Positions 38,699-49,853 of a DNA stretch of 64,000 bases are shown one piece after another. Below the pieces are notes generated by a model, which saw only the letters and a list, made by a program, of their open reading frames with translations, was not told the origin of the DNA and searched no databases. The first letter of the stretch is position 1. The number at the start of each line of letters is the position of its first letter. Source of the stretch: Chlorella sorokiniana (Eukaryota; Chlorophyta; Trebouxiophyceae; Chlorellales; Chlorellaceae); the NCBI GenBank assembly GCA_025917655.1, contig CP084620.1, positions 1,116,001 through 1,180,000 of the forward strand. Direction: 5' to 3'. A program made the translations under genes and the position numbers.

Positions 38699-38806
38699 GT
38701 GGACTGGAACAGTGTTCGTGATTGCAATGAATGCTGAATAAACAATGACAACCAAGGCTGCTCGACAGGACCCAGCCCTCAAAACCGAGCAAGTGTATCA
38801 AGTGTA

Positions 38807-40094
38807 TCAAGGGTGAGGAGCGGGGCATGCAGCCTCGGCCCGCGGCAGCCCCAGCCCCGCAGCGCTCCTCATCCCCCAGCAGCAGGTCCAGCGCCGCCAT
38901 CGCGTCCTGCCGCTCGGCGGCGGCGTCCAGCCCGGCGGCCAGGCGCGCAGCACGCGCCCACAGCTGGCGGAAGCGTCGGATGTTGTGGGCTGCTTCCCGC
39001 ACGGGGTCCTCGCGGCGTGGGAAGGTGTCGAAATAGATGGTGCCTGGGGGCAGGCGGGAAGGCGGGGTGTGCGTGTGTGCTGCGGGGCGGGGCGGCGGGG
39101 AGAGGGGGCGGGGCGGCGGGGCGCACCCCTCCCAACGGCCCTCATGCAAGCACGCGGCGCCCAGCTGCGTGGCAGCTCCGCGCCCAGCACCTCAGGCCCC
39201 CCCCGCCCCCGCCTGCATCGCCCGCCCCCACCCGTGTAGTTGACTCGGTGCAGCCAGCGCACGAGCTCCAGCGCTGCCGCCCCGCCCACCGAGGCCAGGG
39301 CCAGCCCGTCCTCAGCTCCCAGCCGCACCGCCGCATCGTTCAGGTGGAGGCCAAACAGGCTGTCGCCCGCCAGCGCCACCGACTGGGCCGGGTTCTCGCC
39401 AGCCAGCAGCATGTGGCCGGCGTCCAGCGTCAGCCCGAAGTTGGGGCGGCCCACCTGGCGCACCAGCAGCAGGGCGGCGCCGGTGGAGGGCACCAGCGAC
39501 CAGCGGGCCGCCTCGTCGGTGGCCTTCCACTCCAGCGACACGCGCACGCCGGGGGCAGGCGTCGGCGAGGGCGCGGTACGCCTGTACCGCCCGCTCCCAG
39601 GCCGCCCCGTAGTCCAACTCAAAAGCGTAGTTGTAGCCGTCGTGCTGGGGCCACACCACCAGGTCTGGCGCCCCCAGCGCCGCAGCCCAGCGGCAACCCC
39701 CCACCGCCAGCTCCAGCGCCCGGCGGCGCACGGCGGCGTGCGGGTGCGTGAAGGCGCCCGAGCCGTACTCGCTTTCGGGAAGCGCAGCGCCACCGCGGCA
39801 GCGCCCAGCCCCGCCGCCGCCAGCGCGCCGCGCAGCTGCTCGGGCGTGTGCCCCGCCGTGTGCTGAGGGTGGTTGAAGGCGACCAGGGACAGGCCAGGCA
39901 CCCGCGCCTGGCGCTGTATCCAGCCCAGGAGGGAGTCGGGGCCGTCGGAGGGGGCCGCCAGGTCGCGCCGCGCCCGCATGGAGTTGAGGCGGGAGGCAAA
40001 GCGGTGGGGGCACTCGAGCGGCATCGCCGGCACCCGCCCAGCCGCGCTGCTGCGGGCGGCCAAGCCGCATGCCGGCCCGCTGCCCTGCGTGGCC

Positions 40095-40132
<38 letters not shown>

Positions 40133-41575
40133 GCCGGCAGGGTCGGCGCAGCTGTCGCCGCCGCTTTCGCTGGCGCTGTCCTCGCCGCCGACGCCGCTCC
40201 CGCTGGGGCTGTCCTCGCCTCCGCCGCTGGCCGCCAGCTGATCCGTCTCTGTGCGGTGCGGCAGGCTGGGCACCGCGCCCATGCGAGTCACCGCCATGCC
40301 TCCCGCAGCGCTGGCAAAGCGCAGGCAGTCCTGCAGGGGCCGGCCCTCCACCAGCGCAACAGCAAAGGCAGCACGGAAGGCATCCCCCGCCGCGGTGGCG
40401 TCCACCAGCTGGGCCCCGCGGGTTGCAGGGCCGCCTGCCGCAGCAGGGTGCCGTCTGGCAGGGCCAGCAGGGCGCCACGCGGGCCCAGCGTGGCCAGCAC
40501 GCCGCGCGCGCCGCGCGCATGCAGCGCCGCCGCTGCCGCCGCCACCTGCGCGTCGCTGTCGACGGGCAGGCCGGTGAGGCGTGCCAGCTCAGACTCGTTG
40601 GGGCACAGGTAATCGCAGAGCTCCAGCAGGGCGTCGGGTATGGGTGTGTCCTCGCCGCCCGCGTCCTGACCACATGCCACAACGCAAGGCAGGGGACAGG
40701 TTGGGGTCACACCGGGAGAGGCTTCAGTGGCAGCACGCGCATGACCTTGCTGCTCCGCAAATGCGGCTATGGACGTGAGCAGCAAGCAGTGCTGGGCTTC
40801 GCGCACACGCCCCCCCCTTTCCCGGACCCACAGAAACGCACCAGCAGAACAGGGATGCCCGCAGCGCGCCGCCGCCGCCACCGCCTCATTCACGTGCTGC
40901 GGCACCTCGCGCTGCAACAGCACCGCCCCCGAACCCGCCACCAGCGCCGCCGCGGCAGGCGAGAGCTGCGGGAATGCCGAGTTGGCGCCTGGCACCACGA
41001 GGCTGGTGGCGCCGCCATCGGGCTGGAGCATGACCTGAAGCACGAGAAGGGAGGGGTTGGGAGGGTGTGGAAGTGGCAAACGTACGATGATGACTGGTTG
41101 GGCTGGAAGGCCGCCACTGAGCGACCACAGCAGGAGGTTTGCTGTAAATTGCAGCCGATGCAGCAGCTTGCACATAAATGTACGTACGGTCACCAAACGG
41201 GAAGGCAAAAAGGCCGCCACTCACGATGCCCTGGCCAGACGGCATCGCGACGCGGCCGCAGGCAGACACATCGACCCCTTCTGCCAGCAGCGCCGCCTCC
41301 ATCATCGCCGCATATGAGTCGTTGCCAAACTGCGTGACGAAGCGGCTGGCACGCCCGGTGCCCGCTGACAGGCGGGCAGCAGCGACGGCCTGGTTTGCAC
41401 CCTTGCCGCCCGCGGCGACCGCGGCCGATGGGGTGCGGGCCATGAGTGTCTCGCCAGCAGTGGGCAGCCGGTCCACGCCGATGATGATGTCGACGTTCAG
41501 GCTGCCAACAGTCAGAATGTGCGGCTTTGCTTCGGCAGGAGCCCTGCAATGAAACACGGGAGGCTCCTGCTGCAT
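38807..41575 (-). CDS. Ribokinase fused to a TIM-barrel sugar isomerase
   Basis: A two-domain protein. The first half is a PfkB-family ribokinase: ILTVGSLNVDIIIGVDRLPT, AAGGKGANQAVAAARL, FVTQFGNDSYAAMMEAALLA, LQREVPQHVNEAVAAA, DYLCPNESELARLTGLPV and the catalytic loop VDATAAGDAFRAAFAVAL, like the AAGD loop of E. coli RbsK. Without any stop the same frame runs on through an acidic, Ser/Gly-rich and poly-Ala linker (about 90 residues) into a xylose-isomerase-like TIM barrel: FASRLNSMRARRDLAAPSDG, GLSLVAFNHPQHTAGHTPEQ, GAFTHPHAAVRRRALELAV, VWPQHDGYNYAFELDY, VSLEWKATDEAARWSLVPST, NFGLTLDAGHMLLAGENPAQ, LFGLHLNDAAVRLGAEDGLA and IYFDTFPRREDPVREAAHNI. Likely metal ligands (Glu of SLEWK, Asp/His of DAGH, His of HLND) are present. 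Linked isomerisation and phosphorylation of a pentose or deoxysugar is inferred. Lost bases near 40415, 39775 and 39560 break the frame. The C-terminal end is uncertain. Confidence 0.82.
40096..40131 (-). repeat. (CTG)12 microsatellite encoding poly-Ala
   Basis: Twelve uninterrupted CTG units on the plus strand; on the coding strand they are read as GCA and give the poly-Ala part of the kinase-isomerase linker. Confidence 0.9.
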
Positions 41576-42242
41576 GGGAGGCGGCGCGGCGCCGGCGACA
41601 GCGGCGGACGAAGTTGTCTGGCGCCCATCGGCGTGTGCATTGGTCGAGGAGGCTCACCCAGCAACCGTCAAGCAATGGAAGAGCAGGCCCATCAGCCAAG
41701 CCGCAAACCGGGGCTTATGAATTAGTAAGCGCTTCATCCCTGCCCCCTCTGCTGAATTGAAGATGTTAGCTTACTGAAAATACATTGCTGATATCGCAAT
41801 CTCAGATTGTCTTGCTTTGGGGCAACACCGCCGCTTTCGAGCTGGAGTGAGGTGGAACTCATGGCCCTGCTCTTCTGGCGCAGGAGGTGAGGTAATCGAA
41901 GTGATCCATATTGCCATAAGGACATAGGAGGCTTGCCGGCGAGGTGCAGGGCAGCACCTGCGGTATGAACGAGTTTGGAGCGTTCGGCTGGTGAAGAGGT
42001 TTGGGCTTGCAGCTGGATTTATAGACAGGTGATGCGCAGCAGCTCGAGAAGCGCATGGATCGCGCCACGTTGCATGCCTCTCCACACCCCACCGGCTGCC
42101 CGCCTCACCGCCGGCGCTCAACGCTGCCGCCTTGCAGCCCAGATGGCCTCTGCGCTGCACGGCTCGCGCAGCGCGCGCGCGGCTCAACTCCAGCTTTGAG
42201 AACGGGCTGTCTGCGGGGCTGTCCAGCAACCCGTACAGCACC
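41576..42242. promoter_or_regulatory. Divergent upstream region, ribokinase fusion and PhoD
   Basis: About 670 bases between opposing start codons; the part from 41700 to 42000 is richer in A and T. It probably contains both promoters and 5' untranslated regions. A possible acceptor (TTTCATTGCAG) just inside the ribokinase start leaves open an upstream exon. No gene is recognised. Confidence 0.4.
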
Positions 42243-45200
42243 ATGGAGGTGGAGGTGCCGCTCTCCACGCCCGCCGCCGCCCCGCTGTCGCCCCAGGCCC
42301 CCGCCGAGCGGCGCCAGCTGCACCACACCATCCGCCTCGTGTCGGCCGCCGTCATCTTCACGCTGCTGCTGGCCACGATGGCCGCGCTGCTGGCCGCGGT
42401 GGTGGTGCGCTGCCGCCAGGAGGGCGGCCCCGGCTGCCTGATCCCCAAGTCGGCTGTGGCCCTGGACTGGGAGGCTCCTCGGCGCTGTGGCCCCCCGCAA
42501 GCTCGTCTCCCGCATCGCCTTTGGCAGCTGCAGCGCGTACGACGTCAGCCGCCAGGCCGTCTGGGAGCAGGTGGGGCCGTGAAGTGCGTGGTGCCTGTAG
42601 GGCAGGCGGTGCATGCAACCGCAACCCGTGCATCGGTGCATGCGCTGAGCGCCTGCGGTGCGTGCCACCCTAGCAGGGTGTCATCCCCAGTGAGCCCGAC
42701 ATGTTTGTGTGGCTGGGGGACATGTACTACGGAGATGAGCCGGTGAGAGGCTGCAAAGCGCGGGCAGCGCGGACTGCGAGCAAGCCCTTCTTACAGGCAA
42801 GGCAGCCCATGCGCTGGCCACCAGCGCCGCTGGTGTCCCCCCCCCCCCGCAGGAGTTCAACTGCAACCCGTCCAACGCCAACGCGTCGGCCTGCCGCTGC
42901 GAGTCCACCTGGATGAAGCAGCCGCCCTACATGTGCGAGGCAGGGGAGCTGGACAACGCTCGGGAGAAGATGGTGGCACAGGTGTGGGGGCGCTGTGGCT
43001 CTTGGCGGCCGAGCCATGTCGCTTGATCACACACCCTGCTGTTTGCTTGATGCTTTGCCTGCAGAGGGAGCAAGCTTGCAGGACTGTGTGCACGCAAGGC
43101 AGCTGCCGCTCTGCACCAAGAGCCAGATCTCCTTCACATGACGCAGGTGCACCAGCTGGGCTACCGGGCCTTCCTGCAGTACAGCTGTCCCGGCTACGAC
43201 TCGAGCGGGGCCATGGTACCGCCGGGCGACAACCTGGACGCCTGCCCCCGTCCCATACTGGGCGTGTACGAGTGAGCGGGCGCTCTGTGCGACACGCTGT
43301 GGCGGCAGGAGCGGCCCACATGGGGTGGCAAGTGCCTGCTGCTCTTCTTCCTGCATAAAGCTCCCAGCGGTAGGCCATTGGACCACTGACCTGTCCTCCT
43401 CCGCCTGCCACCGCAGCGACCACGATTACGGCGTGAACAACTTCAATCGCCGCCTGCCGCAGAAGCACCTGTTCAAGCAGGTGCATGCACTTCCCAGCTG
43501 CCCGGCCTGCCGTGGCCGCCACAGCTGGCACTGCAGCTGGCCGGGCTCCGCCGATTTGCCCATACGAGCAGCATGCGGCCTGCCCCCAGCCCGCCCCTGC
43601 CCCGCCCTGCGCAGGTGTATCTTGACGCGCTGGGAGTGGCCGCCACCAGCCCGCGCCGTGCCTCTCACCAGGGCATCAACTGGGCGTACCGCCTGAACCC
43701 GGGCACCCGCCAGGCCGTGGACCTGGTACTGCTGGATGGGCGGTACGAGCGGGCGCCGCTGCCCTGCGAAGTCAGGGGCGACTGGTGGGTGGGGCACGCG
43801 CGGTACACCAGGCACACGCAGGGCTGCCCACCGACCGAGCTGCAGCTTCCCCCTCGGCTCAGCCCCATAGCTGAGCGTCCGATTGTGCTTTATTGAAATG
43901 GTGCCGGGCGGCCAGGTGTCCAGCCGTGTGGGGTGCTCTGCCCTCCTGCCATCCTCCCCAGGTGCCGCAACGTGGTGTTCAAGGACAGCCAGCACCCCAG
44001 CCAGGGCTGGTGCCACGACTTCCTGCACAGCGGCGGCGCCACCGGGCACGACGGCTCCTGCTGCAAAGCCGACGGCCAGATCTACTACGGCTGGTGCAAG
44101 CAGGTGCGGCGCAGCTGCATGGCAGGCAGGCCTGCCCTCCCGCTGGGGACCTGCCGCGGCCGCAGCCTGGGCCGGTGCTGCCGGCCGATCTGCCTGTGGG
44201 AGTCCCGGCAAGCGTGCTGTCCCTGCCCACCTGCTGTGATGCGCAGGAGGGCAGCCGAGCAGACCCCCTGTGGGAGGTGGCCTGCAACGCCTCCTCCCCG
44301 CTGTTTGGCAGCCAGGCCCTGGTGGTGGCGGGCGGCAGGTGGGGCTGGGCGCCGGCGCCCGATGCCTTGCTGCCGCCCAGGGCTGAGCAGCGTCCAGCGG
44401 GCCGAGCCGCTGCAGGCCAGCCCTGGGCCAGTGCTTTTCCGACCATCTTGCTCCGTTGCCGCCTGCCCCTGCGGCCTGCAGGCTGCAGCCGCGGGATGTG
44501 ACGCGCGGCGCGGGCGAAGCCGAGGAGGACAGCAGTTTCTGCGAGGTGCTGGGGCCGCAGCAGCGCGCCTGGCTGGACCGGGTGCTCTCCGCCTCCACCG
44601 CCCCCGTCAAGCTCATCGCCAGCGGTTCGGTGGTGTTCGGCAGCAGCGGGCTGGGCAACAACAGCCAGGAGAACAGCTGGCAGGGCTACTGCTCGGGTGG
44701 GCAGCGGTGCACCGTGTTGGGCTGCAAGCGGGCTGATGCTGTGACCTGTGACTTGTTCCTCTGCTGGGCAGGGCTTTGGTCATTCCTGTGTGCCGCGACT
44801 GCCCTTGCATGCTGAATCACCCAGCCCACACACACACGCGCGCCCTCGCCGCTGCCGCAGGCGACGACTGGGACTGCTACCGCCCCGCTCAGCTGGCGCT
44901 GCTGGCCACGCTGCAGCGGCACGCGGCGCGGCATGGCGGCTGCTGGATCGTGCTCACCGGCGACTACCACTACTCTGACGTGCGCATGGCGCGCCCGGCA
45001 CCGGCCAGCCCTACTCCCAAGCGTACGCCACCGCCAACTGGACCACGCCACTGTATCAGGCAGGCAGACAGCTCCGAGGGGCCTTGGCCGCACTGGGTGG
45101 CAGCACAGCAGCTCGCGCTCGATGCGAATGCGTGGCCTGCCTGCTGTCGGCACACGTGGACACTGGCACACCGCTGCTTGTGCCCCCCCCTCCCCTTCCT

Positions 45201-45864
45201 CCTCTGCCAGGTCATGGCCAGCGGCATGACCAACTCGACGGCGCGCCCGGATGCCCCCTGCGAGGGCTACCGCCGGGAGAGCAGCGGGCTGCGTGTGGAG
45301 GGCGACTGCGGCTTTGTCAAGCTGGCCGCCTTTGGCATGCTGCAGTTCGACTGGGACCGGCGGCGGCTCAGCATGCAGATACGCGGCGCGGAGGCGCCCC
45401 ACGGCGGCAGCGTGCTGCAGCAGCTCACCATCTCGCTGGACACGTGCCAGCCGGTGGGGGGTGAGGGGCGGTGCGCCCGCCGCCTGCACCCCGCCCGAGT
45501 GTGGCCCCCTCTTCCGAACCGCATACACCTGCCGCTTCTGTTCTCCACTTTGCTACCAGTGCCGCTTCCTCCCCATTTTTTGTTCGCTCATTTCATTTTG
45601 TCGCCGAGCGGCGCATGTATGCAAGCCTGCACGAACTTCGGTGCTTCCCAAGCTCTCTCGACCGGCTGGCCTCGGCAAATGCTGCCCTGCTTGCTGAGCT
45701 GCAGCGTTCAGCGGGAGCGCAGACTGCTTCAACTGCTCAGTCTGCTCGTTGCTTCGTTCCACGCTGCACCCAAAACTGGATATCTGGTCTTCACGCTACA
45801 ACTGAGACGGCGAAGCCGAATGGGAACTGTTACAGCATGGTGCCAAGGAGCAACGGAACACTGA
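42243..45864 (+). CDS. Membrane-anchored PhoD-like phosphatase
   Basis: A PhoD-family metallophosphatase, which releases phosphate from mono- and diesters using Fe/Ca. ATG 42243 has a good context (CACCATGG) and is followed by one transmembrane segment, [20 protein letters not shown], with no cleavage site, so a type II membrane anchor is likely. The catalytic domain then shows [54 protein letters not shown] (metal-binding DHDYG), [74 protein letters not shown] and [14 protein letters not shown], the last His-containing motif. The motif set is complete and suggests an active surface enzyme for phosphate scavenging. A base is missing near 42494, in a C run, before the FGSC motif. The open frame runs to 45864, about 130 residues past the last conserved strand (QLTISLDTC), so the true 3' end could be earlier. 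Confidence 0.82.
45830..45834 (-). terminator. Polyadenylation signal TGTAA, DLAT
   Basis: TTACA on the plus strand, 256 bases past the DLAT stop. Confidence 0.45.
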
Positions 45865-46089
45865 GCAGCGCTGAACAGCCGCGGCACAGCTCACGGTACG
45901 ATGGTAGGACGGGAGGCTGCACCTGCCCCCGCATCAGCAGCGGGCAGGGCCCGCCGACCAGGGAACCGTGCCTTGGGGTGCAACCCAGAACAAAAACGGG
46001 GCAGGCGTGTGTCGGGCGCTCCGACAGCGCTCGTGGGGGGGCGTGCGGCTGGGGCCGGGCGGGGCCGCAGCCGCATGCCCAGCTCCCCC

Positions 46090-49000
46090 TCACAGCAGCA
46101 TGGTGGCGGGGTTCTCCAGGTAGCCCTTGAAGGCCTGCAGCCACTGCGCGCCCACCGCGCCGTCCACCACTCGGTGGTCGCAGCTCAGCGTGCAGGTCAG
46201 GATGGAGGCCTGCTCGAAGCCGCCGCCAGGAGCGGGCACCACACGCTGCTCGGTGGTGCCCACAGCCAGGATGCAGGCCTGGTGTGTGTGTGTGTGTGTG
46301 GGGGCGCACGCAGGGGGAGAGGAGCGTAAGGATTGAGTTGAAGGGGTCACATGTTAGGCCTGCAGAAGGGCCAAGGCTCAGCAGAGTGCGCTGGCATGCA
46401 CAGGCCTTGTAGGGCCTCAAGCCCCAGGCAATCGACCCCCACACCCCCAACCTGCCCACCCACCCACCCACACAAACTTCTTCCCCTCCCCCCCCACTCC
46501 ACCCACCCACCTGGGGCGGGTTTACAATGGCGGCAAACTGAGAGACGCCATACATGCCGAGGTTGGAGATGGTGAAGGTGCCGCCGCTGAACTCCTCCGG
46601 CCGCAGCTTGCCCTCCTTAGCCTGTGGAAGCGGGGTGGGGGTGGGGGGCAGCGGTTGGAAAGCGCACATGCGGGCCAGCTGCGGTCAGTGGCAGGTAGCC
46701 GAGGCGGTTTGACGTAAAGGCCTTGCAGCTGCTGCCTGCCCCTGCGCTCTGCGCTCACCTTGCCCGCAAGCTCCTTCACCTCAGCCGCAATGGCGGCCAG
46801 CCCCTTCTTGTCGGCATCCTTCACAATCGGCACCATGAGGCCCAGGGGGTCTGCGGCAGCAGGGTGCAGGGAGGAGCGGGTGGGCGGCGGGGAGCCGGCT
46901 GGGCAGACAAGAGGCAAGATGCGTGACATGGGCATATCGCTGCCCCGTTTGTGTGTGTGGGGAGCGGCAGGGTGGAACCGGCACACAAGCAAACCGCCCA
47001 GTCACAGGCAGAGGGGCGAGGCGGGCAGCGGCGTGCGCTCTGCCAGCTGGACGCTTGAAGTTGCTTGGCTGTCCTTGGCTGTCACAGCCCTTGAGAGCAG
47101 GCCCACCTGTACCGCCACGCTGCAGTCCACGCTGTGGTACTGCCGGATGAACTCCGGGAACCAGCTGGCGTTCACCTCTGGCACCTTGCGCAGCGCCAGC
47201 GCAGACGCCTGCAACATGAGGATAGTGTCGTTTTAGTGCGCGAACCGTTCAACAACAGCTGCTGCTGTGCCTTTCCGGGCTCCCCAGGCCCCACCTTGAT
47301 GACGAAGTCGTTGAGCGACAGCTTGCCGCCGTTGCCCGCTGCCAGCGTGGCGTTCAGCTGCTGCCTGCAGTTTGTGGGGTGCAGGAGGGGGCTTGCATAG
47401 GCGGCCTGCCGCGGTACCAGGCCTTTCCGCAGGCAGGCAGGCTTTGGCCATCTTGCAGCCTGCACGGCATGGCCCTGCTGGCAACCGAGCTGGCAACCAA
47501 AGGCCCGCCTTGCACGGCAGAGCCATCGCATCGCCCGCGCCCCACCACCGCCCGCCGGCCCACCTGAGGCGCTGCAGCGCGTCCACCCTGGCCGTCACGG
47601 TGAGGTAATAGTGCGGCACCTGCTGCTTGCTCTCCAGCAGGCGCCGCGCGGTCACCTTGCGGATCTGGCTGTTGGGCACGTCTGTGTAGTCGGCGTAGGG
47701 GTAGGCGGGTGCGGGGGCGCCGGCCTCGGCTGCCGCCGCGGGGCGCCGCCGCCCGACGCCACCAGCTGCTGCACGTCGGCGGCCACCACGCGGCCGCCCG
47801 GCCCACTGCCTGCCACCCCAGCCAGGCTGACGCCCGCCTCAGCTGCCAGCTTGCGAGCGTAGGGGCTGGCCACGACGCGGCCGCCGGGCGCGGGCGCTGG
47901 CGCCGCGGAGCGGCGCGGCGCCGCCGAGGGCGTCTGCAGGGGCGCGGCCGGTGCTTCCGGCGCTGCTGCGGGGGCCGGCGTAGGAGCCTCGGCCGCAGCT
48001 GCTGCTGGGGCCGCCCCGCCCGCCGCGTCGGCCGGCGAGAAGGAGGCGAAGGCCGGCACGTCGTCGGCGCTGTCTGCGATGACCAGCACGGGGGTGCCCA
48101 CCTCGATGTTGCTGGTGCCCTCGGGCACCAGCAGCTTGGCCACGAAGCCGTCGTCCTGGCTCTCCCACTCGATGGTGGCCTGCGCGGGTGGCGGGGGCGG
48201 GAGCGGCGCGGCGTCAGCGGCCCCCTGTAGTGCAGGCCCCGGCCGTCGCTCACATTCACAAAATCCCCATGCTGCCCGTGGGCTTTCTGCCCTCGTTTAG
48301 TGCGGTTGACTGGTGCCCAACCCTCGACACGCTGTGGGTTAACTTGCGTCTGAGCCCCCAAACCCCTCCCCCTGTTCCCCCCACCTTGTCTGTCTCCACC
48401 TCTGCCAGGATGTCGCCCGCCGCCACCTCCTCCCCCTCCTTCTTGCGCCAGGCCAGCAGGTTGCCCTGGTTCATGGTGGGGCTCAGGCTGGGCATGGACA
48501 GCAGCGCGTGCGGCGGGAAGGAGCCGCCGCCGCCGCCGCCGCCGGCCGGGGCGGCCGCCGCATGGGGCGCGGGCTTGGGCGCCGCGGGTGCTGCGCCGGG
48601 CGTGTAGTCCTTGAAGGCCTCCACGTCGGCTTGGTCCTCCACCAGCAGCGCTACCGTGGTGCCCACAGGGATGTCGCGGGAGCCCTCGGGGCCAGAATCT
48701 TGGCCAGATACCCCTCCTCCTGAGCCTCCCACTCGATGGTGGCCTGTGTGAGCGGGCAAGGCAAGCAGCATACAGCTCTCGAGAGCTGCTTCAAGCGCGG
48801 TGCCAGGCTGCGCTGGCAGGCTGTGTATGAGGGAGCGGGGGCGGGGGGGCAGTGAGGCGGCCAGCCGGCCTGCCGCCGCAGCACCCACCCACCTTGTCGG
48901 TCTCCACCTCGCACAGCACGTCGCCGGGGGCGACGGCGTCGCCCTCCTTCTTCTTCCAGGACACGATGTTGCCCTGGGACATGGTGGGGCTGAGCGCCGG

Positions 49001-49414
49001 CATCGCCATCTCCTGCGGATTCGTGGAAGGGAGGGAGCGGGTTCTTTTTGGGGGATTAGAGGTGAGAACCCTGGATGTGAACCCCTCTGAAAGAGCCGTC
49101 TGGACTATCGCCATGGTTGTGGAAAGGTGCATGCAGCGCCAGCCCCCGCCTGGGCACCCAGCAGCTACGCCCATCACCTCGTGCGAGGGCAGGTCGGCGG
49201 CGGCGGCGTACTGGCGCAGCGCCTGCAAGCTCAGCAGCGCGCTGTGCTGCGTGCGGGGCAGCGTGCTGCTGCTCGCCGCCCTGCTCGCTGCCAGGCTGCT
49301 GAAAGCGCGGCTGGCCTGCGCTGCCGCCACGCGAGGCAATACCCCCTGCTCCGCTGCCGCCAGGGCGCGGAGCAGGCGGGCGCCGCAGCGCGGCAGCCTC
49401 TGCCTGAGGGACAT
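46090..49414 (-). CDS. DLAT: Pyruvate dehydrogenase E2, mitochondrial (DLAT)
   Basis: Dihydrolipoamide acetyltransferase, the core of the pyruvate dehydrogenase complex. ATG 49414 opens [20 protein letters not shown], an amphipathic basic presequence typical of mitochondrial import, with [14 protein letters not shown] following. Two lipoyl domains come next: [20 protein letters not shown] ending VLCEVETDK, and [20 protein letters not shown] ending ILAEVETDK; each ETDK Lys is the lipoyl site. Each is completed by ATIEWE-type strands in the next exon. An Ala/Pro-rich linker leads to the E3-binding domain ([32 protein letters not shown]). The catalytic domain runs from [20 protein letters not shown] through [47 protein letters not shown] and [13 protein letters not shown] to [17 protein letters not shown]. 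The HxxxDG active site is intact. One base is lost near 48692 in a G/C run. Confidence 0.95.
46282..46300 (-). repeat. (GT)n microsatellite in the last DLAT intron
   Basis: An uninterrupted GT run on the plus strand just inside the donor side of the exon [11 protein letters not shown]. Confidence 0.85.
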
Positions 49415-49853
49415 AGGCTGGGCACCCCCTCTCCTGGCGCTGTGGGCCTGATCGGACCGCCACTGCAATGCAGAAGGGTTGGCAGGGAGCGAGCAGGGTC
49501 AGCCTCCCATGCAGGGGACAGGGGCAAAGGTGCAGCTCAACACTAAACAGCATTGTCATGCTCGATCTCGCGTTTGCAGTAGGCGACGTCCCCTGCCAGG
49601 GTGCAGCACCTTGCTTGGAAGCCCTGTCGGTCGGCCGAGGTCCCCACCCCTCCTGTTTGTTAGCTGTGCTCTCCCAATCGGACTTCCCCGACGTTCACGC
49701 GACGATCGGGCGATGAATGACGCCCCTCCGCAAAACTGAAACCGACGTGGCACAGGCCTCCTTCTTCTTGGGCAGCGGGGCGCTATTCAGCGTGCATGTG
49801 CCCTGATCGATCGCCATCGATCATCTGCCTCTGTGATTGCTTCTAGGGGCAGC
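49415..49853. promoter_or_regulatory. Divergent promoter region of DLAT and carA
   Basis: About 440 bases between the start codons of two organelle-targeted enzymes. A possible acceptor (TTGCAG) near 49462 leaves room for a non-coding 5' exon of DLAT. No named motif was seen. Confidence 0.4.
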
